This document shows positions 1 to 7,177 of a stretch of DNA of 9,596 bases, in pieces. The translations under genes were made by a program, and so were the position numbers. Within the stretch, counting starts at the first letter, position 1, and each line of letters opens with the position of its first letter. This stretch comes from an uncultured Gammaproteobacteria bacterium. Lineage in GTDB: Bacteria; Pseudomonadota; Gammaproteobacteria; Arenicellales; UBA868. Below the pieces are notes generated by a model. The model saw only the letters and a program-made list of their open reading frames with translations. It was not told the origin of the DNA and did not search any database. The stretch covers positions 1 to 9,596 of the forward strand of contig CAJXBY010000094.1 of assembly GCA_913051905.1 (NCBI GenBank). The letters run 5' to 3'.

Positions 1-90
1 GGCGCGGTAGCCCTGTTCCCGTTCGTCTCTCGAGCGGACCGCGTTGGCCACGGCCTGGTCAAGTTTCTGATCGCGATCCTCCATATCCAT
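1..90 (-). CDS. 5' end of a minus-strand gene, possibly YajD-type HNH nuclease (partial)
   Basis: Thirty codons are open from an ATG at 90 to the left edge. They encode an acidic, charged N-terminus with the segment DEREQGYRA at residues 22-30. The ending (E-x-GYR-x) resembles the stretch just before the first zinc-ribbon cysteines in YajD-type HNH nucleases, where a GYR-E-x-ALKLYPWVCGRC-like segment follows. That match rests on a few residues and memory of the family. The HNH motif and zinc cysteines would lie outside the window, so the product name is tentative. A second ATG two codons in (84) is an alternative start. Neither start has a clear Shine-Dalgarno sequence. The gene is divergent from the acyl-CoA synthetase, and the two share the intergenic region 91-273. 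Confidence 0.45.
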   Translation of the reverse strand, partial: MDMEDRDQKLDQAVANAVRSRDEREQGYRA

Positions 91-273
91 CACCGGATTC
101 GGGGTTGATTACACGAACTGAGTCTTAAGTGTGCCATAGTGTGTTTGCAGTCGCCGCTGTGGTCAGCCGTACTGGGAGAGAAGGCGTATAGTATGCACCA
201 GACCTTAGTATCGTGAATTAAGTAATGGAATATCGGAAGTGCCGCCACGGGCTAACGCTTCGGAATCCAGTCC

Positions 274-1887
274 ATGTACCAGTTGGATCTAGCTGAATCT
301 CTGATTCCCGCCCAGGAGGACGACACGGTCGTTGAAACAACGGTCGGTGCCCTGCTGCGGAAGGTAGCGCGACAGCATTCCCAGGCCCCGGCGCTGGTTG
401 AAGTGGAACCCGATGGCCAGACGAACCGCCGATGGACCTACGCCGAACTGTTAACCGACAGCGAGAAACTGGCATTGGTGCTGTCGAGTCGTTTTAAACC
501 GGGTGAGCGCATCACTGTTTGGGCGCCAAATATTCCGGAATGGCTGATGATGGAATATGCCTGTGCTCTGGCGGGTCTGGTACTGGTGACAGCGAACCCG
601 TCCTATCAGGCGAAGGAACTCGCCTATGTGCTCGAGCAATCGGGCTCGGTCGCTTTGTTCCGGGTCGCGTCCTATCGGGGGAATCCGATGGCTGAGATCG
701 CAGAGCGCGCGGTCGCTGGGCTAGATGCCGTTCGCGAGATTGTCGACATGGAAGACCCGGAAGCGATGTACCGGCCCGGGGAACAGTCGCCTGCGCTGCC
801 ATTCGTACGCCCGGAAGACGCCGCCCAGATTCAGTACACCTCGGGCACCACCGGTTTTCCCAAAGGGGCTGTACTCGCCCATCGCAGCCTGACCAACAAT
901 GCCAGGTTTTACGCCCAGCGGGCCGGCACGACCATCGACTCGAGTTGGTCGAACTTCATGCCGATGTTCCACACCAGCGGCTGCGGGATGGTTTCGCTGG
1001 GCTGCCTGCAGTTCGCATGCCGGATGCTGCTGGTCAAGCAGTTCGACCCCGCCGCAATTCTGCGTCTGATAGAGAACGAAAAAGTCACCGCATTTCTCGG
1101 CGTGCCAACGATGCTGGTGGCGCTGCTGGAGTCAATCAGGCACGAGCCGCATGACGTGTCTTCGGTCGACATGGTGGTCTCCGGCGGTGCAATGGTCGCA
1201 CCCGAACTGGTGCGCAACGTGCGGGAGACCTTCGGATGCCGCTTTGAGACAGTGTACGGTCAAACCGAGACATCTCCTCTGATCACCCAGCACCATCATG
1301 ACGATGCGCTGGACGACATCTGCAACACGGTAGGACAGCCGATGCCAAGGACTACGGTGTCGATTCGTAGCGTCGAGCACAACCAGGTGGTTCCGATCGA
1401 CAGCATTGGCGAGATCTGTGTCCGAGGTTACTGCAACATGATCGGCTACCACGGCAATCCTTCGGCCACCCTTGAAACCATCGATGAGAGCGGCTGGTTG
1501 CATACCGGAGACCTCGGAGCAATGGACTCACGCGGTTATGTCCGGGTCACAGGCCGGGTCAAGGAAATGATCATCAGGGGAGGGGAAAATCTCTTTCCAA
1601 CCGAGATCGAGAATGTTCTGCTGGAACATCCCTGCGTGGCTGAAGTTGCGGTGGTCGGATTGCCTGACGAGAAATGGGGCGAGATCGTTGCCTGCTTTGC
1701 CCGTCCTGAAGCAGGGGAGTCGGTCGATCAGCAGGTGCTCCACGCTTATTGCCGGGAACATCTTTCACCACAGAAAACACCCCAGGTGTGGTGCCAGGTC
1801 GACGCCTTTCCGCTCACGGGGTCCGGGAAGATTCAGAAGTTTGCACTACGCGACGGATATCTGGCTGGCAAATACCCTGAACTGTAA
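274..1887 (+). CDS. Acyl-CoA synthetase (AMP-forming), ANL superfamily
   Basis: This 537-residue protein is a full-length adenylate-forming ligase. It should activate a carboxylic acid with ATP to an acyl-AMP and pass it to CoA in the cytoplasm. All core motifs are present in order: the phosphate-binding loop YTSGTTGFPKGA (188-199), YGQTETS (328-334), GWLHTGDL (407-414, with the ribose-binding Asp413), the hinge region GRVKEMIIRGGENLFPTEIE (427-446), and PLTGSGKIQK (513-522), whose Lys519 is the catalytic lysine for adenylation. The length is typical of medium- or long-chain fatty-acyl-CoA ligases. The sequence does not fix the substrate; fatty acids, aryl acids or a short thio-acid are all possible. 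The start is secure: an in-frame stop at 253-255 leaves the ATG at 274 as the only upstream ATG. The Shine-Dalgarno is weak (GGA near 261). It stands alone on its strand and converges with the methyltransferase-family gene. Confidence 0.93.
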   Translation: MYQLDLAESLIPAQEDDTVVETTVGALLRKVARQHSQAPALVEVEPDGQTNRRWTYAELLTDSEKLALVLSSRFKPGERITVWAPNIPEWLMMEYACALAGLVLVTANPSYQAKELAYVLEQSGSVALFRVASYRGNPMAEIAERAVAGLDAVREIVDMEDPEAMYRPGEQSPALPFVRPEDAAQIQYTSGTTGFPKGAVLAHRSLTNNARFYAQRAGTTIDSSWSNFMPMFHTSGCGMVSLGCLQFACRMLLVKQFDPAAILRLIENEKVTAFLGVPTMLVALLESIRHEPHDVSSVDMVVSGGAMVAPELVRNVRETFGCRFETVYGQTETSPLITQHHHDDALDDICNTVGQPMPRTTVSIRSVEHNQVVPIDSIGEICVRGYCNMIGYHGNPSATLETIDESGWLHTGDLGAMDSRGYVRVTGRVKEMIIRGGENLFPTEIENVLLEHPCVAEVAVVGLPDEKWGEIVACFARPEAGESVDQQVLHAYCREHLSPQKTPQVWCQVDAFPLTGSGKIQKFALRDGYLAGKYPEL

Positions 1888-1930
1888 CGGGTACCCCATC
1901 GCGGCCTGAACCTGCGCCCCGGGATGTTTT

Positions 1931-1952
1931 GGCCGGCGGTCTTCAGCCGGCC
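1931..1952. terminator. Perfect GC hairpin between convergent genes (candidate bidirectional terminator)
   Basis: GGCCGGC (1931-1937) pairs perfectly with GCCGGCC (1946-1952) around an 8-base loop. It lies 44 bases after the stop of the acyl-CoA synthetase and 8 bases after the stop of the opposing methyltransferase-family gene, where a shared terminator would be expected. A TTTT run precedes it on the plus strand, but neither direction has a U-tract after the stem. It is therefore not a classical intrinsic terminator, and may simply stabilise 3' ends. Confidence 0.4.
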
Positions 1953-1959
1953 GAGATGA

Positions 1960-2898
1960 TCATAAAGGGAGCTGCCGAGGCAGGCGTTCTCTCAGTCGGC
2001 GAATGTGTTCAGGTCCTGTGCCGCAGCAGCCGCCGACGATCTGAATGGCGTGATCGGTAAGCCAGTTTTCGCAGGCCGCCACATAGTCGTCAGGGGAGCA
2101 GGCTTCTTCGAACGTCCAGTCCGGTGGTACCAGGCTACCGGTCTCGGCATACGCTAGTTTCGGACCCGGCCAGTACTGCGCCAGGATCTCCAGCGCGGGA
2201 CCAGTGTCCTCTATCTGGCTGTGCATGATCCCGGCGGCGTCACCGCCAAGTGGGACGATTTCCTTGACGAGTTCCTCAAAATCGTGGGTGACAGTTTCGC
2301 CTCCGGCCCTACGCCACGGATAACTCTGTACTCTCGCACTCTCTCCCGGGCAGCAAGCGCTGTATCCGATCCAGACCGGCAGGTCGACTGCCAGTGCTGC
2401 GTTAATGACCATCGGTGCGTTTTCGAAGTCGCGCATCATCTCCGCGATGATCAGGTCCACGCCGGCCTCGGCAAGTATTTCGGCGAGTTCTTGGTAGTTG
2501 GCGGTTGCCGCCGCGCCCGTGGTGATGTCATGTGGGCTGTTGAAGGGTGGAAAACTCGACATGGATCCCGCAATCCAGGTCGGTCCGGTCGCAGTATTAT
2601 CGCGGGCCGCAGTGGCGGCCTGGACGGCTTCCGTGTTGATGGCTCGGGTTTGGTCGCCGCAGCCGATACTTTCCAGAACATGGCGGGCCGTCGAGTAGGT
2701 GTTGGCTGTGATGACCTGGGCACCGGCCCGGATATAGTCCTCATGAACTGCCCGGACTAAGTCGGGGTGGGTGTGCGCCGCCAAGGCACTCCACGCTTCG
2801 TTGTCCATCGATACCCCACGCTGTTGAATCTCGGTGCTGATGCCGCCATCAAGCAGGATCAGTTCGTTGTTCTCCAGGGCCTCGGTTATCTTTGCCAT
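1960..2898 (-). CDS. Homocysteine S-methyltransferase family protein (BHMT/MmuM-like), altered zinc site
   Basis: This 312-residue protein is a single zinc-dependent methyltransferase barrel. Characterised relatives (MmuM, betaine-homocysteine methyltransferase) move a methyl group from S-methylmethionine or a betaine to the homocysteine thiol. Visible hallmarks are the LLDGGISTE strand-1 motif (15-23), TANTYSTAR (64-72), IAEMM (151-155; Glu153 aligns with the family's conserved Glu) and the C-terminal zinc motif GGCCGT (289-294; Cys291, Cys292). The third zinc ligand is normally the Cys of a G-[IV]-N-C segment. Here that place reads GIMHS (223-227), so His226 seems to replace it. A Cys-to-His change could still bind zinc but may alter the substrate, so the donor and acceptor are not assigned. 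The ATG at 2898 is preceded by AAGG about 13 bases upstream. It lies 100 bases downstream of osmC on the same strand and is probably co-transcribed with it. Confidence 0.85.
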   Translation of the reverse strand: MAKITEALENNELILLDGGISTEIQQRGVSMDNEAWSALAAHTHPDLVRAVHEDYIRAGAQVITANTYSTARHVLESIGCGDQTRAINTEAVQAATAARDNTATGPTWIAGSMSSFPPFNSPHDITTGAAATANYQELAEILAEAGVDLIIAEMMRDFENAPMVINAALAVDLPVWIGYSACCPGESARVQSYPWRRAGGETVTHDFEELVKEIVPLGGDAAGIMHSQIEDTGPALEILAQYWPGPKLAYAETGSLVPPDWTFEEACSPDDYVAACENWLTDHAIQIVGGCCGTGPEHIRRLRERLPRQLPL

Positions 2899-2998
2899 AT
2901 TCCGTGTGCCTTATGTGTATTCAGGTAATGACGAACACCAGAAATTGCCGTACCGCGGGACTCCAATTGTTGCAGAAGACCGGGCATGATGGAGCCAG

Positions 2999-3538
2999 TC
3001 AAGCACTGCCAGCACTGGCTTCTACTTGATCGAGGCATATGTTGATGGGGGGCGGCTGTGTCAGAGTCTGATAAACCACGCAGTATCGCTCGGTCAGTTT
3101 GAGTAAAGTCGCCCGGGCTTCTGCATCAGCATCGCAGTCGACCTCGAACCTTAAACGTATGTTGCCGAAGCCAACGGGCGCTGCCTTATCCACCCCCAGG
3201 GTGCCGCGGAAATCCAGGTCACCCTCGGCGTGCACCACGCCGCGGTGTACGGTAATTCCGAGCGCGGTTGCCACAGCCCGTAGCGTGACGCCGGCACAGG
3301 CCACCAGTGCCTCAAGTAGCATGTCCCCGGAGCAGGCAAATGTGCCGTCACCCCCAGTGGCCGGATGCAGCCCGGCCTGGACGAGCGCGCGGCCCGTGTC
3401 GACATTGCAGGCAATCTCGGCAGAATCCAGTTTTCCTGAGGCCGACAGAGTGATTGTGGCTGAGGCCGGATCGGCCCGATAGCGTTCCTTGATGGGGGTT
3501 TGCAGGTCACGCAGCTGCTGGGCGGAAATAGTTGTCAT
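2999..3538 (-). CDS. OsmC/Ohr family protein
   Basis: This 179-residue protein of the OsmC fold is of the kind that acts as a dimeric, thiol-based peroxidase on organic hydroperoxides, or that has an unassigned thiol role. The two redox cysteines expected for the family are present: Cys81 in LVACAGVTL, the helix after the ML-EALVAC segment, and Cys153 in RYCVVYQTL, which stands where many relatives have CP-[IV]-S. The second site lacks the usual proline and serine, so peroxidase activity should not be assumed. The SGDMLLEALVACAG stretch (70-83) is the most typical part. The start is well supported: AAGGAG (minus strand, 3548-3553) sits 9 bases before the ATG. It is the first gene of a two-gene minus-strand unit with the homocysteine S-methyltransferase homologue and is divergent from the YfcG-type glutathione transferase. 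The shared 125-bp region could coordinate two thiol-redox genes. Confidence 0.88.
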   Translation of the reverse strand: MTTISAQQLRDLQTPIKERYRADPASATITLSASGKLDSAEIACNVDTGRALVQAGLHPATGGDGTFACSGDMLLEALVACAGVTLRAVATALGITVHRGVVHAEGDLDFRGTLGVDKAAPVGFGNIRLRFEVDCDADAEARATLLKLTERYCVVYQTLTQPPPINICLDQVEASAGSA

Positions 3539-3632
3539 CGCTGGATTCTCCTTCTCGGTTTCCTGCCCATTGTAGTCGGTCGGTCGGCGTCTCGGTGCTT
3601 CCCGCGCTCTAAAGGAAAATGTTTCTTCAGTG

Positions 3633-3638
3633 TATGAT
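3633..3638 (+). promoter_or_regulatory. Possible -10 element upstream of the YfcG-type gene
   Basis: TATGAT differs from the sigma70 -10 consensus at one base. It lies 25 bases before the start codon and 12 before the ribosome binding site, a sensible place in this 125-bp divergent region. The hexamer 17 bases upstream (TAAAGG, 3610-3615) is a poor -35, so this is only a weak candidate. Confidence 0.25.
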
Positions 3639-3650
3639 CGTGTGTTTCTC

Positions 3651-3654
3651 GGAG
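3651..3654 (+). promoter_or_regulatory. Ribosome binding site that sets the YfcG-type start
   Basis: GGAG lies 9 bases before the ATG at 3664. The in-frame ATG at 3619 would add 15 residues with no family similarity and would place this site inside the coding region, so 3664 is the preferred start. Confidence 0.7.
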
Positions 3655-3663
3655 ACAGCCGCC

Positions 3664-4398
3664 ATGATTGATATTCACTACTGGCCGACGCCTAATGGCA
3701 AGAAGGTCACGATCCTCCTCGAGGAGCTTGGGGTCGACTACCGGATCATTCCGTGCGACATCGGCCGGGGAGATCAGTTCAACGATGAGTTTCTGGACAT
3801 CAGCCCCAACAATCGCATGCCGGCGATGGTCGATCACGATCCGGTGGATGGCGGTAAACCAGTCGCCTTGTTTGAATCCGGCGCCATCATGATGTACATC
3901 GCCGAAAAAGAAGGCCGGTTCTTTCCGCAGGACACGCGTGACAAGAACGAAGTTATTCAGTGGATCATGTGGCAAATGGCCAACCAGGGACCAAAGCTCG
4001 GTGAATGCGGTCACTTTCGCCGTCTAGGGGATCGCAAAGGTGACCAGATCTACGCCGTGCAGCGTTTCACCGACGAAGCCAACCGGCTGTATGGCGTCAT
4101 GAACAACCGCCTTTTCGACCGGCCTTTTCTTGCCGGAGACAACTACACGATCGCCGATATGATTTGCTATCCCTGGTGTGCAGGAGGGCAGAATCAGGGT
4201 CAGGACGTTTCAGAGTTCGCCTACTTCAGCCGCTGGTACGAGGCGCTATCAGAACGCCCAGCAGTCAAGCGTGGAATGGCAGCGGGCAGTGACCTCGGCC
4301 AGGATGCTACCGATCTTACCGAGAAGGAGATCGAACGCCGTGCCGCCATACTCTACAACCAACGTGCACGCGCGGCACCGGAGGGTGGCCTGCTGTAG
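3664..4398 (+). CDS. yfcG: YfcG-type (nu-class) glutathione transferase / disulfide-bond oxidoreductase
   Basis: This 244-residue cytosolic protein has a thioredoxin-like N-terminal domain (about 1-84) and an all-helical C-terminal domain (about 92-210). The opening Y-W-P-T-P-N-G-K-K-V places Thr9 and Asn11 exactly where E. coli YfcG has its Thr9 and Asn11, the residues used in place of a catalytic Tyr, Ser or Cys. The cis-proline (RMP, Pro53), the glutathione gamma-glutamyl site FESGAI (Glu71, Ser72) and the C-domain NYTIADM helix cap (160-166) are intact. Relatives show low classical transferase activity but good glutathione-dependent disulfide reductase activity, which is the likely role here. 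Compared with YfcG it has a charged C-terminal extension (about 215-244) of unknown function. It is a single-gene unit, divergent from osmC, and converges on the hydrolase-methyltransferase gene with only 29 bases between the stops. Confidence 0.9.
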   Translation: MIDIHYWPTPNGKKVTILLEELGVDYRIIPCDIGRGDQFNDEFLDISPNNRMPAMVDHDPVDGGKPVALFESGAIMMYIAEKEGRFFPQDTRDKNEVIQWIMWQMANQGPKLGECGHFRRLGDRKGDQIYAVQRFTDEANRLYGVMNNRLFDRPFLAGDNYTIADMICYPWCAGGQNQGQDVSEFAYFSRWYEALSERPAVKRGMAAGSDLGQDATDLTEKEIERRAAILYNQRARAAPEGGLL

Positions 4399-4427
4399 TC
4401 CGGGCCGGCTGGGCGACCGAAAAATTA

Positions 4428-5783
4428 TTAGGGACCGGGCTTTGTGCCCACCGCGCAGTGCAGACCGGCAGAGAACAGAAAGCTGCCGTCATCGATCGTG
4501 GTCTGCTTGGCTGCCAGCCAGGCCCGGGTTTCGTCCTCGTTGAACTGAGAGAGAAAATAGGCTTCACGGTATGCCCAGGCGGCGCCCTTCGGGTCCCGCA
4601 GCGTCAACTGATGGGGAAAGAACCGCAGGTCTTCCAGCCCCAGGGCGGCGAAGCGCTGGTAAAGACCGGTGTCTGCGCAGCCTTTTTCACCCACCGACTG
4701 GTAAGGGGTCTGTACCCGTTTCAGAATCGAAGGCTCCACGGGGACGGTGCAGACGTTCTGCATATCTGTCGCCCGGACGATTGCGCCGAGTCGCCCGCCC
4801 GGCCGGGTCACCCGGACCATCTCAAGCAAGGTGCGGTCTGCATCACACTCTTCCAGCAAGGTGGCACTGAACACGATGTCTATGGACCCGTCAGCAAACG
4901 GCATGTGTTCGGCATCAGCCTGGATGAAATTCAGCGAATTCAGGTCCCCGCTAAGCGGTCGGGCTTCACCCAGAAAATAGGGATTCAGGTCAGCGGCGAA
5001 GAAAGGGTTCACTCCGCCGGTCCGGTGTGTGATCCAGCGCGACAGCACACCGGTGCCGCAGCCGATCTCCAGAATCTTGTCTCCTGATGCGGGCTGCAGT
5101 TCGTCGACGAGATCACCGACCACCCGTAGGTAGCCGGGCTCGGATCCCCTCGACTCGAGCATCGCGACCATCCCCAGGTGCGCACCACCGAGCAGAATTA
5201 CCCGGAAGACTCGAGCCAGTTCATCGAGGGCAAAGCGCCATTGGGAAGGTGCGAGTAGCAGAGGCAGCAGTATCAGCGCGGGGCCTGATCCGGTTGCTGA
5301 AAATCGGATGCCCTCTATTTCGCCGTTGATGTCTTCTCCAGACAGGATCGTTGCCGAAAAGTCATCGGCGAGGTCGTGCAACATGTCGATCACCGCATGA
5401 GGACGTTCCCGGACTAGGTCAGACCATGTCGTGGTGTAGTACGCGGTAAAATGGACCAGCCTGGCATCGGGCAGGGCCGGCATTCCCTTGCGGACCACAT
5501 CAGACGGCAGACCGTCGCTGCCGGTAATGACGCCCAGTCTCTTGCCCAGGCGGGACAGCGGTTCAGTTTCCAGGCGGTTGGGGTTGATCAGGGTGAGGCT
5601 GGCGACCCGTTCTTCAGGGGGTAGCAACAGCCCCAGCATATCGCTGGCGATGCCACCGGCAAAGTGCGCTCGCTGAATGCCGAGATGATCAAGAACAGCA
5701 GCGATGCGGCGGTGCGGAGGTATCGATTCTCGGTCCGGCATCAGCTGAGCCGGATGCTTGCCGGCGCCCGCTGTGTCCGTCAC
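4428..5783 (-). CDS. SAM-dependent methyltransferase with degenerate alpha/beta-hydrolase N-terminal segments
   Basis: This 451-residue protein has three parts. Residues ~24-140 look like the second half of an alpha/beta-hydrolase: AVLDHLGIQRAHFAGG, then ERVASLTLINP, then LGVITGSDGLP and a C-terminal WSDLVRERP helix. The nucleophile-elbow serine is missing (FAGGIASD instead of G-x-S-x-G) and so is the usual GH catalytic histidine (AYYTTTW). Residues ~160-205 look like the first half of such a fold (GSGPALILLP, then LARVFRVILLGG). Residues ~215-451 are an intact class I methyltransferase: motif I ILEIGCGTG (237-245), acidic Asp265, QADAEHMPF (288-296), IDIVFSATLLEE (301-312) and RPGGRL (327-332). 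The methyltransferase is probably active on an unknown small molecule; the hydrolase parts cannot be catalytic. The start is GTG, overlapping the upstream stop as TAGTG, without a clear Shine-Dalgarno, which suggests translational coupling. An internal ATG (residue 15) is an alternative. Confidence 0.85.
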   Translation of the reverse strand: MTDTAGAGKHPAQLMPDRESIPPHRRIAAVLDHLGIQRAHFAGGIASDMLGLLLPPEERVASLTLINPNRLETEPLSRLGKRLGVITGSDGLPSDVVRKGMPALPDARLVHFTAYYTTTWSDLVRERPHAVIDMLHDLADDFSATILSGEDINGEIEGIRFSATGSGPALILLPLLLAPSQWRFALDELARVFRVILLGGAHLGMVAMLESRGSEPGYLRVVGDLVDELQPASGDKILEIGCGTGVLSRWITHRTGGVNPFFAADLNPYFLGEARPLSGDLNSLNFIQADAEHMPFADGSIDIVFSATLLEECDADRTLLEMVRVTRPGGRLGAIVRATDMQNVCTVPVEPSILKRVQTPYQSVGEKGCADTGLYQRFAALGLEDLRFFPHQLTLRDPKGAAWAYREAYFLSQFNEDETRAWLAAKQTTIDDGSFLFSAGLHCAVGTKPGP

Positions 5784-7072
5784 TACATGGGATTGAGGGT
5801 CCCGTCGGCTGCAAAAGCAAACGGTTCCGCTTCACCGGTGACCGACATGTCCGCGTGCTGGTCGACCTCCGCCAGCATCGGTTCAGACACCGCAATCTTA
5901 TCGAGACTCAGCGTGTCGCGGATACGCACGATGCGTGCCTCGCCCTGCTTGACGCGAATCAGGGTCTTGACGGCCAGTTGAATGGCCTGCTGGTCTGTCG
6001 GCATTGAGATCGGGATCAGGGCGCCGTCCAAATAGGCTGAGGTGATGACATTCCCGTAGGTGGCCGGATAGTCGATCGCGTCGAAGAGTCTTTTTGTGAT
6101 GACGTCGGCCAGGCCCAGTCCGGTGGCATTGCCCTTGGTCTTGTCGGTGAGACCCAGAACCACGATTTTCTGGACCCTGGGGTCGTCGAAACCGGTCACG
6201 CCGCGGTTGTTCCGCCCGGTAATATTGGGGTCGAATCCGGCACCGGAAATTTCCTTGCCCATCTGGTCGATCAGCAGCAGATCGATATCACTGAAGTACA
6301 AGCGCCCCATGAGTGACTTGGCTTTGGCCTGCAATTCGGCCTCGTGTTCCAGCAGCGTGTTCGGCAGCAGGGTCTCGACAATGGCGGTCTGGTCGTATGC
6401 GTTTTCGACCATACCGACTCCGAAGAGAAACGAGGAGTGTTCCATGATCGTTGTTGCCGCCTCGGGCAGGACTTCCGGAAAGCGATCCATTCCGTGCCAG
6501 TGCATGTGGGTGGCGCCCTGAATCTTGCCCATCCCGATCACGATCATCTTGGCAATCCCGCTTTCAATCGTGCCTCGGAAGGTCGTGTGCGGTTTGATTC
6601 TGTTGATCAGCACGATGCCGTCTGCATCGTGGGCGTGCCGGTCGATGTGCAGCGGTGTGCCGTCCGCCATCTCGGCGATCTGGACGGTGTCCATGCTGGC
6701 CCGAACGGGAGCGCCGACCCCGTCTTCAGTGATGCCGTAGCCCGCAAGCAGAGCTTGCTGGCCCTCGGCGGTGGCCCCGGCGTGGCTGCCCATCGCCGGA
6801 AAAATAAATGGCTCTGCACCGCGTTCCCGCAGGGCCTGTACGGTCGCCCGTACAGCGGTGTCGATATTGGCCACCCCGCGGCTGCCGGCACCGATGGCAA
6901 CCGTCATTCCAGATGTGACACGTGCGCTGATCTCGGGTCGGGACATCTGCGTCAATACTGCCTGTTCGACGTCACTGATATGGGTGGCATTAAAGCGCTG
7001 ATGGGCCGTTGCCATCTTCGGCAGGGCAACATCGAGCCCGCCGGCAATGGGTATCTCGCTGTTTCTGGACAT
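5783..7072 (-). CDS. LarA-like protein (lactate racemase homologue, probable nickel-pincer enzyme)
   Basis: This 429-residue protein belongs to the lactate racemase (LarA) superfamily, whose characterised members isomerise or epimerise 2-hydroxyacids with a tethered nickel-pincer nucleotide. Conserved blocks are GAGSRGVANID (Arg65), MGSHAGATAEG (His97), INRIKPHTTFRG (His162), ESGIAKM (Lys175) and GATHMHWHG (His189, His191, His193). These correspond by order and near-spacing to LarA Arg75, His108, His174, the cofactor-tethering Lys184 and the nickel ligand His200; the Lys175-to-His191 distance equals 184-to-200. The alignment was made by eye, so it is inference. The substrate is unknown; the GSHAGATAEGQ block is typical of non-lactate homologues. 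No cofactor-synthesis genes (larB, larC, larE) are in the window. An AAGGAG at 7081-7086 is 8 bases from the ATG at 7072, preferred over the adjacent GTG at 7075. The gene overlaps the next one by one base and lies about 100 bases after the chimeric flavoenzyme gene. Confidence 0.85.
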   Translation of the reverse strand: MSRNSEIPIAGGLDVALPKMATAHQRFNATHISDVEQAVLTQMSRPEISARVTSGMTVAIGAGSRGVANIDTAVRATVQALRERGAEPFIFPAMGSHAGATAEGQQALLAGYGITEDGVGAPVRASMDTVQIAEMADGTPLHIDRHAHDADGIVLINRIKPHTTFRGTIESGIAKMIVIGMGKIQGATHMHWHGMDRFPEVLPEAATTIMEHSSFLFGVGMVENAYDQTAIVETLLPNTLLEHEAELQAKAKSLMGRLYFSDIDLLLIDQMGKEISGAGFDPNITGRNNRGVTGFDDPRVQKIVVLGLTDKTKGNATGLGLADVITKRLFDAIDYPATYGNVITSAYLDGALIPISMPTDQQAIQLAVKTLIRVKQGEARIVRIRDTLSLDKIAVSEPMLAEVDQHADMSVTGEAEPFAFAADGTLNPM

Positions 7073-7080
7073 CACAATTT

Positions 7081-7086
7081 CTCCTT
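7081..7086 (-). promoter_or_regulatory. Ribosome binding site of the LarA-like gene
   Basis: AAGGAG on the minus strand lies 8 bases before the ATG at 7072 and 5 bases before the in-frame GTG at 7075. The spacing favours the ATG. Confidence 0.7.
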
Positions 7087-7177
7087 TAGCCGGTCGTTAG
7101 TTCAGCAGGAGCCGGAATCTCGCTGTTGGGCGATTACGTTAACGGACAATCACTCGAAAAGCCAGTACTAAGCTTAC

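Noticed and set aside
187..192. TATAGT as a -10 box for the acyl-CoA synthetase
   Set aside because: No acceptable -35 lies 16-18 bases upstream (CAGCCG at 17), and the hexamer is over 80 bases from the start codon.
2221..2760. A 179-codon plus-strand open frame
   Set aside because: It is antisense to the homocysteine methyltransferase homologue and shows no family motif or ribosome binding site.
3619..3663. Upstream ATG extending the YfcG-type protein by 15 residues
   Set aside because: The extension has no family match, and GGAG at 3651-3654 is correctly spaced for the ATG at 3664, which also puts Thr9 and Asn11 in YfcG numbering.
4399..4427. GC-rich palindromic bases between the convergent YfcG-type and methyltransferase genes
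   Set aside because: Only 3-bp stems can be drawn around the GCCGGC core, too short to call a terminator.
4458..5087. A 209-codon plus-strand open frame
   Set aside because: It is opposite the methyltransferase domain, whose motifs are clear on the minus strand, and its composition is shadow-like.
6344..7171. A 275-codon plus-strand open frame
   Set aside because: It lies antisense to the well-supported LarA-like gene and has no recognisable domain; long antisense frames are expected at this GC content.
7140..7177. Weak stem AAGC/GCTT followed by TT after the chimeric gene
   Set aside because: A four-base, AT-containing stem with a 9-base loop and a short T-run is not convincing as a terminator.
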